From: JAWQFO01 sp033436665
Lineage (GTDB): Bacteria > Pseudomonadota > Alphaproteobacteria > Rhodobacterales > Rhodobacteraceae
DNA: 64,000 nucleotides
Direction of reading: 5' to 3'
Assembly (NCBI RefSeq): GCF_033436665.1
Contig: NZ_JAWQFO010000007.1
Coordinates: 229,163 to 293,162 of the forward strand
Shown: positions 18,769 to 27,869 of the stretch, one piece after another
How positions within the stretch are numbered: position 1 is the first letter of the stretch
How the letters are laid out: the number at the start of each line of letters is the position of its first letter
Notes under the pieces: model-generated
The model's input: only the letters and a program-made list of their open reading frames with translations
Told to the model about the DNA's origin: nothing
Databases searched by the model: none
Position numbers and translations under genes: made by a program

Positions 18769-20250
18769 TCAGATCACGCCGGTGGGGACCGCCGACCAGG
18801 CCTCGGCCAGCATCTCCGGCAGCGTTTCGGGGCGCCGTTGCGCCCAGGGCCGCGCCTGCTCCAGTTCGGCGCAGAGCGCGATCAGGACCTCGTCCGCGCC
18901 GTAGGGCCCGGCGAGATGCACCCCGACGGGCAGGTCTTCGGCGGTCCAGTGCATCGGGACCGAGACCGCCGGCTGGCCGCTCGCGTTGAACGCCGCGCAG
19001 AAGGGCGAGTAGGCAAAGACACCTTCCGGACCGGTGCGGTAGGCCTCGTAATCCTCTGTTTTGTGCGCGAAGCGACCGATCCGCGCCGGCGGTTCGGCGA
19101 GGGTGGCCGACAGCAGGATGTCGATATCTTCGAAAACTGCCGCCATCTCGCGCCCGTAGGCATGGATCTTGCCCACCGCCTCCAGGTAATCGGCGCCCGA
19201 CAGCGTGTCGGCAAGCCGTATCGCCCCGCGCGACACGCCTTCGAGATCGTCCGCGCCCAGTTCGCGTCCCTTCGCGGCCAGCGCCTTGCGGATGCCCAAC
19301 GCGGTGCCGCAGGCGACGATCCGCGTCCAGGCCCGCATCATGCCGCGGTGATCCGCAGCCGGGCGCAGGGGGACAACGTCGTGCCCGAGCGACTCGAGCA
19401 GCGCCGCGGTGTCCTGCACCGCCGCGCGACACTCGTCGTGGATGGCCGCGCCGTCGAAAGTGGTGTCGCAGACGCCGATCCGCAGCCGCTTGGGCGGTCG
19501 CGAGATCGCCGCGGCGAACCCGCTTGCCAGCGCCGGCGCATCGTAGGGCGCACCGGCATCGCGACCCGCGCAGGCGTCCATCATCCGCGCACTGTCACGC
19601 ACGCTGCGACTGAGAAAGCCGTCGATCGCCATGCCCGCCCAGCCTTCGCCGGCGTAGGGCCCGTCGGGGAACCGCGCACGGGTCGACTTGAATCCGAAGA
19701 GACCGCAGGAAGACGCCGGGATCCGCACCGATCCCCCGCCGTCCGAGCCATGCGCCATCGGCACGATCCCGGCGGCCACCGCCGCGCCGCTGCCGCCGGA
19801 CGAGCCGCCGGGTGTATGTTCTGTGTCCCAGGGGTTGCGCGTTGGCCCATCGTAAACGGCTGCCTCGGTCACCGGGCCGATCCCGCCCTCGGGCGAGGTG
19901 GTGCGCCCGAAGGTGACCACGCCGGTCGCGCGGATGCGCTCGAAGATGGTGCTGTCACGCGCATAGACCGTGTCCTTGGTCAGCCGCGACCCGTTGTGCG
20001 ACGGGTAGTCGACCGCTTCGGCCCCGAGATCCTTCAGCAGGAACGGCACGCCGCGGAACGGCCCGCGCGGCAGTCCGGCGGCGATGGCCTTTCGTGCCGT
20101 GTCAGCGCGTAGGTTGACGACCGCATGCAGCACCGGGTTCAGAGCCTCGGTGCGCCGCAACGCCTCGTCCAGTAGCTCTTCGGGCGACACCGCCTTGCGC
20201 GCGACGAGCTCGGCGAGACCGGTGGCGTCGTAGTCGTCGTAGTCCTGCAT
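18769..20250 (-). CDS. Amidase signature family enzyme
   Basis: 493-residue amidase. The Ser-cisSer-Lys triad is recognisable: Lys in FLLKDLG, the two serines in GGSSGGSGAAVA and HGSDGGGSVRIPASSCGLFG. It hydrolyses a carboxamide or related C-N bond, but family members vary widely (GatA-like, AtzF, 6-aminohexanoate cyclic dimer hydrolase). The start at 20250 (MQDYDDYD) has a purine-rich site; upstream in-frame codons would only add a cysteine-bearing leader. It converges with the deacetylase gene with no gap and is divergent from the sulfatase-type gene. Confidence 0.9.
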   Translation of the reverse strand: MQDYDDYDATGLAELVARKAVSPEELLDEALRRTEALNPVLHAVVNLRADTARKAIAAGLPRGPFRGVPFLLKDLGAEAVDYPSHNGSRLTKDTVYARDSTIFERIRATGVVTFGRTTSPEGGIGPVTEAAVYDGPTRNPWDTEHTPGGSSGGSGAAVAAGIVPMAHGSDGGGSVRIPASSCGLFGFKSTRARFPDGPYAGEGWAGMAIDGFLSRSVRDSARMMDACAGRDAGAPYDAPALASGFAAAISRPPKRLRIGVCDTTFDGAAIHDECRAAVQDTAALLESLGHDVVPLRPAADHRGMMRAWTRIVACGTALGIRKALAAKGRELGADDLEGVSRGAIRLADTLSGADYLEAVGKIHAYGREMAAVFEDIDILLSATLAEPPARIGRFAHKTEDYEAYRTGPEGVFAYSPFCAAFNASGQPAVSVPMHWTAEDLPVGVHLAGPYGADEVLIALCAELEQARPWAQRRPETLPEMLAEAWSAVPTGVI

Positions 20251-20375
20251 CGCGCCCCTTTCTGCCTGTGACGTGCAGCCTAGCACCGGCAGTGCGCAGA
20301 GCAAGACGATCCTGCCCGCCCTTCCCTTTCGCTTCTCGCGCCGACATCATCGCGTGACAGCCCGGGAGGCCCGCC

Positions 20376-22019
20376 TTGAACATCCTTTTCGTCATGTATG
20401 ACCAGCTGCGGTTCGACTACCTGTCCTGCGCTGGCCACCCGCATCTCGAGACGCCGAACTTTGACCGGCTGGCCGCGCGCGGAGTGCGCTTTACCAATGC
20501 CTATGTGCAGTCGCCGATCTGTGGCGCGAGCCGGATGAGCTTCTACACCGGGCGCTACGTCTCGAGCCACGGGGCGTCCTACAACAACTATCCGCTGCGC
20601 GTCGGCGAAATGACCATGGGCGACCACCTGCGCGCCGCCGGGATGGACTGCTGGCTGATCGGCAAAACGCATATGGCCGCGGACGCCGAAGGGATGGCGC
20701 GCCTCGGGCTCGCGCCCGACAGCGTGATCGGCGCGCGGCAGGCCGAATGCGGCTTCGATGTCTGGGCGCGCGATGACGGGCTCTGGGCCTACGGGCCGGA
20801 CGGCTACTACGACGAGCGCCGCTCGCCTTACAACGAATATCTCAATTCGAAGGGCTACGACGGAGAGAACCCCTGGGCGGACTACGCCACTGCAGGGACT
20901 GACGGCGACGAGATCGCCAGCGGCTGGATGTTCGCCAATGCCGACCGGCCGGCCAATATTCGCGAGGAGGACAGCGAAACACCGTGGCTGACTTCCGAGG
21001 CGATCGCCTTCATCGACCAGGTCAAGGGCCCGTGGTGCGCGCACCTGAGCTACATCAAGCCGCACTGGCCCTACATCGTGCCCGCCCCGTACCACGCCAT
21101 CTTCGGCCCGACGGACGTCCTGCCCGTAGTGCGCGATCCGCGCGAGCGCGAGAACCCGCATCCGGTCTATGCTGCCTACATGGAAGGTGCGGTCGCGAAA
21201 GCTTTCCAGCGAGAGGAGGTGCGGCAGAAGGTGATCCCGGCCTACATGGGGCTCGTCAAGCAGTGCGACGATCAGCTCGGTCGCCTGCTCGACCATCTCG
21301 AGGCCACCGGGGCCGCCGCGACCACGATGATCGTGCTGACCTCGGATCACGGCGACTACCTCGGAGATCACTGGCTGGGCGAAAAGGACCTGTTCCATGA
21401 CCCGTCCGTGAAGGTACCGATGTTCGTCGTCGACCCGCGTCCCGAGGCCGACGCCACGCGTGGCACGACCTGTCCGGCGCTGGTCGAGGCCATCGACCTC
21501 GTCCCGAGCTTCGTCGAGGCCGCGGGCGGCACGATCGCGGAACATATCCTCGAGGGGCGTTCGCTGATGCCGTGGCTGCGCGGCGAGACGCCGGTTTGGC
21601 GGGAGTGCGCGATCTCGGAATTCGACTATGCCGCGACCTCGGCGGGTCAAAGTCTGGGCCTTGCGCCGCGCGACTGCCGGCTCTTCATGGCGTTCGACGG
21701 GCGGTACAAGCTGGTTCACGCCGAGGGCGGGTTCCGCCCGATGCTGTTCGATCTCGACCGCGATCCGCGGGAGTTCGAAGACCTCGCCAAGGCCGGCGGA
21801 CACGACGCGGTCATCGACCGTCTTTACGACCGGCTGAATGCCTGGGCGCGGCGGCAATCGCAGCGCGTGACTGTTTCGGACGCCCAGATCCAGGGCAACC
21901 GCGGCGCCTCGACCCGGCGCGGGATCCTGCCGTTCCTCGTCGATGGCAGCGAGGTGCCAAACGAGCTGACGCAGCGCTACCGGGGCAAGGTGCGCCAGCG
22001 CCACGTCGATCCGGACTGA
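20376..22019 (+). CDS. Sulfatase / phosphonate monoester hydrolase superfamily enzyme
   Basis: 547 residues of the alkaline-phosphatase superfamily. The N-terminal FVMYDQLRFDYL supplies metal ligands. Cys49 in C-G-A-S-R is positioned for oxidation to formylglycine (C-x-[P/A]-x-R motif), and SDHGDYLGDH gives the second metal half-site. It would hydrolyse a sulfate, phosphate or phosphonate ester in the cytoplasm, since no signal peptide is seen. The start is a TTG with GGGAGG six nucleotides upstream. Phosphonate monoester hydrolases share this architecture, so the leaving group is uncertain. Confidence 0.87.
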   Translation: MNILFVMYDQLRFDYLSCAGHPHLETPNFDRLAARGVRFTNAYVQSPICGASRMSFYTGRYVSSHGASYNNYPLRVGEMTMGDHLRAAGMDCWLIGKTHMAADAEGMARLGLAPDSVIGARQAECGFDVWARDDGLWAYGPDGYYDERRSPYNEYLNSKGYDGENPWADYATAGTDGDEIASGWMFANADRPANIREEDSETPWLTSEAIAFIDQVKGPWCAHLSYIKPHWPYIVPAPYHAIFGPTDVLPVVRDPRERENPHPVYAAYMEGAVAKAFQREEVRQKVIPAYMGLVKQCDDQLGRLLDHLEATGAAATTMIVLTSDHGDYLGDHWLGEKDLFHDPSVKVPMFVVDPRPEADATRGTTCPALVEAIDLVPSFVEAAGGTIAEHILEGRSLMPWLRGETPVWRECAISEFDYAATSAGQSLGLAPRDCRLFMAFDGRYKLVHAEGGFRPMLFDLDRDPREFEDLAKAGGHDAVIDRLYDRLNAWARRQSQRVTVSDAQIQGNRGASTRRGILPFLVDGSEVPNELTQRYRGKVRQRHVDPD

Positions 22020-22036
22020 GAGCGTGCCATCCGCGT

Positions 22037-22067
22037 CGCGATCATGTCGCATCCGGACATGATCGCG
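22037..22067 (+). terminator. Strong hairpin after the sulfatase-type gene
   Basis: A perfect 12-bp stem (CGCGATCATGTC pairing with GACATGATCGCG) and a 7-nt loop lie 17 bp past the stop at 22019. No T tract follows, so it may block or process the transcript without being a classic intrinsic terminator. It separates the sulfatase gene from the MmgE/PrpD gene. Confidence 0.5.
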
Positions 22068-22116
22068 CGCTTGCTTCGCGGCTGACTGACAGGCAGTCGC
22101 CACGCAGGACCGCATC

Positions 22117-23457
22117 GTGACCGCCAGCTTCGATCCCATCGCCGCGTTCATCACCGACCCGGCACCACCGGAGAGCGCCCTGCGCTTTGCTGCCATTCTG
22201 CTGCTCGACACGCTGGCGGTTGCCGCCGCGGCCCAGCCGCTGGAACCCGGACGCATCGCGCGTGACTACGCCGCCGATTTCCTCGCACCGGGCCGCCCAG
22301 AACACGCCGCCCCGCTGATGTTCGATGGACGCCTCGCGTCCATCCCCGGCGCGGCCTATGCAGGCGCCACGCAGATCGACAATCTGGACGCGCATGACGG
22401 GTACAACCCGACGAAGGGCCATATCGGCTGCGCCACCGTCCCGGCGCTCTTCGCCTTTGCCGCGCAACGGCCCGATCTGACAACGCGCGAGGCCTTGTCC
22501 CTGATGGTCATGGCCTACGAGGTCAGCGCCCGCGCCGCCATCGCCTTGCACGCCACGGTCAGCGACTACCACACCTCGGGCGCGTGGAACGCCGTCGGCG
22601 TCGCAGCGCTGGGCTGCCGGGTGCTCGGCGCCACGCGGGCACAGCTGCGCGAGGCGCTGGGCATTGCCGAGTTCCACGGACCGCGCAGCCAGATGATGCG
22701 CGAGATCGCGACACCCACGATGTTGCACGACGGGTCCGGCATCGGCGCGCTTACCGGCGCGATGGCCGCCCTGCTGGCGCTGCGCGGCTTCACCGGCGCG
22801 CCAGCGATCACGTTAGAGGATTCGCAGGTCGCTTCGTATTGGGCGGACCTCGGCGAGACCTGGACGATCGAGGCCAACTACATCAAGCCCTATCCGATCT
22901 GCCGCTGGTCGCATGCACCGCTCGACGCCCTGGGAGCCCTGATGCGCGACCACGGCCTGCGCCGGGACGACATCGCGCGCATCGAGGTCCGCACCTTCCG
23001 CGAGAGTGCGGCTCTCTATGCCGGGATGCCAGACACGACGGGGCAGGCGCAGTATTCGCTGGCCTTCGCGCTCGCCACCCTGCTCCGGCACGGCACCGTC
23101 GGACCCGAGCACGTTTCGGGCGCGGCCCTGCGTGATCCCGATGTCGCCGACCTCTTGCCGCGGATCGCGGTGACCGAGGACGCGCGCCATTCCGACCGCT
23201 TCCCGGCCGCGCGCTTCGCGGACGTGACGCTCACATTGACCGACGGGCGTATCCTGCACTCCGGCGACGTTCACGCGCGCGGCGGGCCCGAGGCACCGCT
23301 GAGCGATGAGGAAATCGCCGCTAAGTTCCACGCCTACACCCTTCGGGTTCTGGGCACGGCGCGCAGCGAGGCGATCTGGACCCTGCGCGCGCGGATGTTG
23401 GAGCCCGGGCTGCCATTCTCGACCCTGCAGGAGTTGGTCACGCCTCCGCCCGATTGA
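22117..23457 (+). CDS. MmgE/PrpD family protein
   Basis: 446 residues of the MmgE/PrpD fold (2-methylcitrate dehydratase, immune-responsive gene 1 and iminodisuccinate epimerase relatives). Recognisable elements are LDTLAVAAAA, the acid/His-rich AHDGYNPTKGHIGCATVPAL, and a helical segment with SDYHTSGAWNAVG and KPYPICRWSH. The family acts as cofactor-free lyases or epimerases on small carboxylic acids. It starts with GTG. It lies 48 bp upstream of the reductive dehalogenase and may be co-transcribed. No prpB or prpC is near, so methylcitrate metabolism is unlikely. Confidence 0.87.
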   Translation: MTASFDPIAAFITDPAPPESALRFAAILLLDTLAVAAAAQPLEPGRIARDYAADFLAPGRPEHAAPLMFDGRLASIPGAAYAGATQIDNLDAHDGYNPTKGHIGCATVPALFAFAAQRPDLTTREALSLMVMAYEVSARAAIALHATVSDYHTSGAWNAVGVAALGCRVLGATRAQLREALGIAEFHGPRSQMMREIATPTMLHDGSGIGALTGAMAALLALRGFTGAPAITLEDSQVASYWADLGETWTIEANYIKPYPICRWSHAPLDALGALMRDHGLRRDDIARIEVRTFRESAALYAGMPDTTGQAQYSLAFALATLLRHGTVGPEHVSGAALRDPDVADLLPRIAVTEDARHSDRFPAARFADVTLTLTDGRILHSGDVHARGGPEAPLSDEEIAAKFHAYTLRVLGTARSEAIWTLRARMLEPGLPFSTLQELVTPPPD

Positions 23458-23505
23458 CCGCCGGAACGGCTGGACCTTCGGCGCAATCCGGTCCAGAGCT
23501 TCGGC

Positions 23506-26500
23506 ATGAAGCTCTTTTCCTCACGGTCGCGCCCGGTCCACCTCGGAAGCTATCCGCTTGAACGCCTCCATCGCGTGGACGCGGCGCCGGAGCGCCTGCC
23601 CGATCTGCCGTTGCCGATGCTCGACTTCGACCGTCCCGATGATCCGCACAGCATCGTGCCCGCGATGGCCCCGTTCCAGGCGATGATGGATGCGCTGCGC
23701 AGCGGACAGCCGAACCCCGGACGCGCCGACATTCCCGACGATCCGCAGGCGCGCAGCGACCACCTCAAGGCCTTCGGCTACTTCAACGATGCGTCGATGA
23801 TGGGCGTCTGCGCGCTGCCTCCGGACGCGCTGCTGCGCCATCCGCGCCGCAACTGCGACGCGGCAAAGCTCGCCGACGACCTCGCAAATCGGCAGACCAA
23901 GACGCTCGCCGCCGGGGTCGACGTGATCATGGCGAACCTCCGCGATGCGGTGTCGGCGCCGGAACGCCCGATCGACCATCACACCCATGCCATCGTGGTC
24001 CTCGTCGCCTGGCCGCGCGACCCGCGCCCGGACGAACCCGGCACCGACTGGATCCGGGGGGCGCAGCCGCATCGCGCCAGCCTGCGCGCCTGCGAGAATG
24101 CGACGGTGCTGGCGGAATACCTCCGGCTTCTGGGCTTCCGCGCCCGGGTGCATTCCGCGACCGCCAGCGACGTCCACCTCGGCAAGCTCGCCGTCGCCGC
24201 GGGCCTCGCCACGGCAATGAATGGACAGCTCGAAGCGCCCTGGATCGGGTCGCGCTTCGGTCTCGCCGTGGTCACGACCGACATGGAACTGGCCGTCGAC
24301 CGGCCCCTGGCCCCGCTTTCGCAACAGCCCAGGTCCGTCCTGCGCGGCGCGACCTGGCGGCTCGGCACCCACGGCGGGGTGTCGGCGCGGACGCAGGATC
24401 CGTATGCGCGGCGGAACTTCGTCGACGGGGCGCACCCGTTCGAGCGGCTGAAACGCCGCGATGCGCCCACCACCTATATCGACGAGCCCAACGTGCCGCG
24501 TATCCCCAAGCGCACCGACATGTTCGCGCGCGGCCAGTTCGGCGACATGGGCCCCAAGGTGCAGAAGGCAATGACCGGCGGCAACCACGTCTCCAAGGCC
24601 GCGCCCGCCGCCGCTCAGCGCCGGCTTCTGGGCGCGCTGATCCTGCTGCAGGACGGGCCGGTGACCGAGACGGACGCGCCGGACGATCCGGCCCGGAATG
24701 CCGCCAACCTCAAGGCCGCGAGCTATTTTCTCGGAGCCGACGCCGCCGGCCTTTCGCGCTGCCCCGACTGGGCGTGGTACAGCCACGACGCCACCGGCAC
24801 GCCGATCGACCCGCCGCACGACCAGGCGCTGAGCGTGATCGTCGACCAGGGGTATGAGACGATGGAGGGCGCCTCGGGCGACGACTGGATCTCGACCGCG
24901 CAGTCGATGCGCGCCTACCTGCGCTTTTCGGTAATCGGCGGCGTGCTGGCGGCGCACCTGCGGCGCCTCGGCTATCCCGCCAAGGCGCACACGGTGATGG
25001 ACGGCGAAGTGCTGCAACCGCCGCTGCTGCTGCTCTCGGGCCTGGGCGAGGTCAGCCGGATCGGCGAGGTCATCCTCAACCCCTATCTCGGGCCGCGCCT
25101 GAAGTCGGGCGTTGTGACGACGACCATGCCGGTCGCCCATGACCGGCCCATCGACTTCGGCCTGCAAAGCTTCTGTGACGCCTGCAACAAATGCGCGCGG
25201 GAATGTCCCTCGGGCGCGATCACGGCGGGGCCGAAAAAGATGTTCAACGGCTACGAGATCTGGAAGTCCGACAGCCAGAAATGCGCCACTTACCGCGTGA
25301 CCAATGCCGCCGGGTCGATGTGCGGGCGCTGCATGAAGACCTGCCCCTGGAACCTCGAAGGCCTCTTTGCCGAGGCTCCGTTCCGCTGGGCTGCGATGCG
25401 CGCACCGAAGGCCGCGCCACTGCTCGCCCGGCTCGACGACGCGCTCGACCGGGGCAGCCTCAACCCGGTCAAGAAATGGTGGTGGGACATCGAACTGGCG
25501 GCGGATGGCCATTACCGCGCAACGCCCACCCCGGCCAACTCTCGCGGGTTGCAGAAGGATCTCGACCTGAAGTTCGAGGACCAGACACTCGCGGTCTATC
25601 CGGCTCCGCTGGCCCCGCATCCGCACCCCTATCCTGACCCGATGAACCGCGAGGCGGCCATCAGGGCCCATGACGCGCTGGTGTCGGCAGAGGAACATAA
25701 GGCGCGGCTGGCGCGTGGCGACCGGAGCCACCTGCATCTTTACGATCCCGGTGCCAACGCACCGGTCCTCGATCTGATAATCGCGAAGGTGACGCCGCTT
25801 AGCGACCGGGTCACGCTGTACGATCTGGAGGCGGCGGATGGGCGCGACCTGCCGGAATGGTCCGCCGGGGCGCATATCGACATCGTGGTGGCCCCTGAAT
25901 ACTTGCGGCCCTACTCGCTGCTCGGCGATCCGGAAGATCGCACGCGCTACCGCATCGCCGTGCTGCGCGAGGACCCGGGGCGCGGCGGCTCGGCCCTGCT
26001 GCACCGCATTTTCACGCCAAAACGCCGGGTGTTTCTGTCGCGACCGATCAACGAGTTTCCGCTGCAGGAAACCGCCAGCCACAACCGGCTCATGGGCGGC
26101 GGTATCGGCATCACACCGATGATCGCCTTCGCGCACCGGCTGCATGCGCTGGGGCAACCGTTCGATCTTCACTATTCCTGCCCGACCCGGGATGCGGCGG
26201 CTTTCGCAGAGATGCTGGCGCAGATGCCCTGGGCCGACCGGGCGCACCTGCACATCTCCGCCGAAGGCACACGCGCCGATCTTGCGCGACTGCTGCGCGA
26301 TCCGCCCGATGGGGCGCATGTCTATGCCTGCGGCCCCGACGCCTACATGCAGGCGGTCATGCAGGCCGCGACGGACGGCGGCTATCCCGAGGAGGCGCGG
26401 CACCTCGAGTATTTCTCGCCCCCCGAGCTGCCCGTTTACGTGAACCACCCGTTCCGGCTGGAGCTGAACGACGGGCGCATCGTGCCCGTGCGCGCGGACC

Positions 26501-26709
26501 AGGCCGCCTCGGATGCGTTGATCGACGCCGGTGTGCACGTCGACGTGAAATGCAGCGACGGGATCTGCGGGGTGTGCAAGTGCGGCCTGCGCGAAGGCGC
26601 GGTCGAGCACCGCGATTTCGTGCTTTCGCACGCGCAGCGCCGCGACACGCTGATCCTCTGCCAGTCGCGTGCGGCGGATCCCGACGGGCTGTTGCGGATC
26701 GACCTCTGA
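23506..26709 (+). CDS. Fused reductive dehalogenase with NAD(P)H-FMN/2Fe-2S reductase (self-sufficient RdhA)
   Basis: 1067 residues. The first ~280 residues and residues ~380-555 share a repeated pattern (LRLLGF...GLAVVTTDMELAVDRPLA and LRRLGYP...SGVVTTTMPVAHDRPID), matching the duplicated cobalamin-binding fold of RdhA enzymes. Two 4Fe-4S motifs follow: Cys557/560/563/567 (CDACNKCARECP) and Cys593/606/609/613 (CGRCMKTCPW). From about residue 745 there is a phthalate-dioxygenase-reductase type module: flavin site RPYSLLGD, nucleotide loop GGGIGITPMI, YACGPDAYM, and a plant-type 2Fe-2S centre Cys1016/1021/1024/1052. No Tat signal or RdhB anchor is present, so it is cytoplasmic. The layout matches BhbA-type catabolic dehalogenases acting on halophenols; the real substrate is unknown. 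Confidence 0.92.
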   Translation: MKLFSSRSRPVHLGSYPLERLHRVDAAPERLPDLPLPMLDFDRPDDPHSIVPAMAPFQAMMDALRSGQPNPGRADIPDDPQARSDHLKAFGYFNDASMMGVCALPPDALLRHPRRNCDAAKLADDLANRQTKTLAAGVDVIMANLRDAVSAPERPIDHHTHAIVVLVAWPRDPRPDEPGTDWIRGAQPHRASLRACENATVLAEYLRLLGFRARVHSATASDVHLGKLAVAAGLATAMNGQLEAPWIGSRFGLAVVTTDMELAVDRPLAPLSQQPRSVLRGATWRLGTHGGVSARTQDPYARRNFVDGAHPFERLKRRDAPTTYIDEPNVPRIPKRTDMFARGQFGDMGPKVQKAMTGGNHVSKAAPAAAQRRLLGALILLQDGPVTETDAPDDPARNAANLKAASYFLGADAAGLSRCPDWAWYSHDATGTPIDPPHDQALSVIVDQGYETMEGASGDDWISTAQSMRAYLRFSVIGGVLAAHLRRLGYPAKAHTVMDGEVLQPPLLLLSGLGEVSRIGEVILNPYLGPRLKSGVVTTTMPVAHDRPIDFGLQSFCDACNKCARECPSGAITAGPKKMFNGYEIWKSDSQKCATYRVTNAAGSMCGRCMKTCPWNLEGLFAEAPFRWAAMRAPKAAPLLARLDDALDRGSLNPVKKWWWDIELAADGHYRATPTPANSRGLQKDLDLKFEDQTLAVYPAPLAPHPHPYPDPMNREAAIRAHDALVSAEEHKARLARGDRSHLHLYDPGANAPVLDLIIAKVTPLSDRVTLYDLEAADGRDLPEWSAGAHIDIVVAPEYLRPYSLLGDPEDRTRYRIAVLREDPGRGGSALLHRIFTPKRRVFLSRPINEFPLQETASHNRLMGGGIGITPMIAFAHRLHALGQPFDLHYSCPTRDAAAFAEMLAQMPWADRAHLHISAEGTRADLARLLRDPPDGAHVYACGPDAYMQAVMQAATDGGYPEEARHLEYFSPPELPVYVNHPFRLELNDGRIVPVRADQAASDALIDAGVHVDVKCSDGICGVCKCGLREGAVEHRDFVLSHAQRRDTLILCQSRAADPDGLLRIDL

Positions 26710-26781
26710 GCCCCCGCGCCCTTGCGCCGCACCGCGAAGCCCCGATATAGCGCGGTGACCTCCAGCAGACCGGATTCCGCC

Positions 26782-27474
26782 ATGACCTTCGACCGCAGCC
26801 TCAAGATTGCACCCTCCATCCTGTCGGCCGACTTTGCCAATTTCGGTGCCGAATGCGAGGCGATCGAGGCGCAAGGGGCGGACTGGGTGCATGTCGACGT
26901 GATGGATGGGCATTTCGTGCCCAATATCACCTTCGGGCCGGCGACCTGTGCGGCGATCCGCCCGCATATCAAGGGCGTGATGGACGTGCACCTGATGATC
27001 GCGCCGGTCGATCCCTACATCGACGCCTTCGCCGCCGCGGGGGCCGATCACATCACCGCCCATGTCGAGGCCGGCCCGCACATCCACCGAACGCTGCAAG
27101 CGATCCGTGGCGCGGGTGCCAAGGCCGGCGTGGCGATCAATCCCGGCACCCCGGCCGAGGCGGTGGCCCCCCTGCTCGACATGGCGGACCTCGTGCTGGT
27201 GATGACCGTCAATCCGGGGTTCGGCGGGCAGAAGTTCATCCACGCCACGCTTGACAAGATCCGCGCCATTCGCGCGATGATCGGCGACCGCCCGATTCAC
27301 ATACAGGTCGACGGCGGGATCGACGCCAAGACCGCGCCGCTGGCCGCGAAGGCAGGCGCCAACGCGCTTGTCGCGGGCTCGGCGGTGTTCAAAGGCGGGT
27401 CGGTCTCGGAGCCGAAGGTTTACGGGCGCAACATCAAGGCGATCCGCGAGGCGGCACTCGGCACCTACGTCTGA
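26782..27474 (+). CDS. rpe: Ribulose-phosphate 3-epimerase
   Basis: 230 residues, a (beta/alpha)8 barrel with family motifs APSILSADFANF, HVDVMDGHFVPNITFGP, DVHLMI, VMTVNPGFGGQ and QVDGGID. It interconverts ribulose-5-P and xylulose-5-P. The ATG at 26782 (MTFDRSLKIAPS) gives the usual N-terminus; an earlier in-frame start at 26722 overlaps the intergenic space and adds an unconserved leader. It is a housekeeping gene that overlaps the convergent thioesterase by 10 bp. Confidence 0.95.
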   Translation: MTFDRSLKIAPSILSADFANFGAECEAIEAQGADWVHVDVMDGHFVPNITFGPATCAAIRPHIKGVMDVHLMIAPVDPYIDAFAAAGADHITAHVEAGPHIHRTLQAIRGAGAKAGVAINPGTPAEAVAPLLDMADLVLVMTVNPGFGGQKFIHATLDKIRAIRAMIGDRPIHIQVDGGIDAKTAPLAAKAGANALVAGSAVFKGGSVSEPKVYGRNIKAIREAALGTYV

Positions 27475-27869
27475 GCGACGCGCTTGAAGACGCTGCTCGC
27501 CGTGGCAAGCAGCCTGCCGTCCGCATGGCGCAGCTCGGCCGCCGCATAGGCGATCTTATGCCCGCCGCCCGACACGGTTCCCGTGGCCACCACCTGACCT
27601 GCGTCGGCCGCGGCGATGAAGTTCGTGGTGACCGAGACCGTGACCACGCGCTGCAGCAGGTCACCGCCGAAGTAGAACGATGCCGCGAATCCCGCCGCGC
27701 TGTCGAGCAGCATGGCGACTATGCCGCCGTGCAGGCTGTCGTTGCGGTTGAGGTGCTTCGCTTCGATCTTGAGGCTGACACGCGCCGACCCGTCAGCGTC
27801 GAGCGCGACGTCGTAGCCGATCAGCCGGTGCGCGCCGCTCAGCGGCGCGTCAGGCGGCGGAGAGGTCAA
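27465..27869 (-). CDS. PaaI-type hotdog acyl-CoA thioesterase
   Basis: 134 residues of the PaaI/YdiI hotdog family. The motif NRNDSLHGGIVAMLLDSAAG carries the catalytic helix (His-Gly-Gly and Asp). Such enzymes hydrolyse acyl-CoA to free acid and CoA, often clearing dead-end CoA esters. The TTG at 27869 is chosen because it gives a normal-length protein and a 20-bp overlap with the upstream acyl-CoA dehydrogenase gene. It is the last gene of the minus-strand beta-oxidation operon. Confidence 0.85.
   Translation of the reverse strand: MTSPPPDAPLSGAHRLIGYDVALDADGSARVSLKIEAKHLNRNDSLHGGIVAMLLDSAAGFAASFYFGGDLLQRVVTVSVTTNFIAAADAGQVVATGTVSGGGHKIAYAAAELRHADGRLLATASSVFKRVAQT

Noticed and set aside
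23521..27300. A 1259-residue minus-strand open frame antisense to the dehalogenase and rpe.
   Set aside because: It is low-complexity, Arg/Gly/His-rich, without any recognised domain, and mirrors well-supported plus-strand genes. GC-rich DNA often leaves such antisense frames open.
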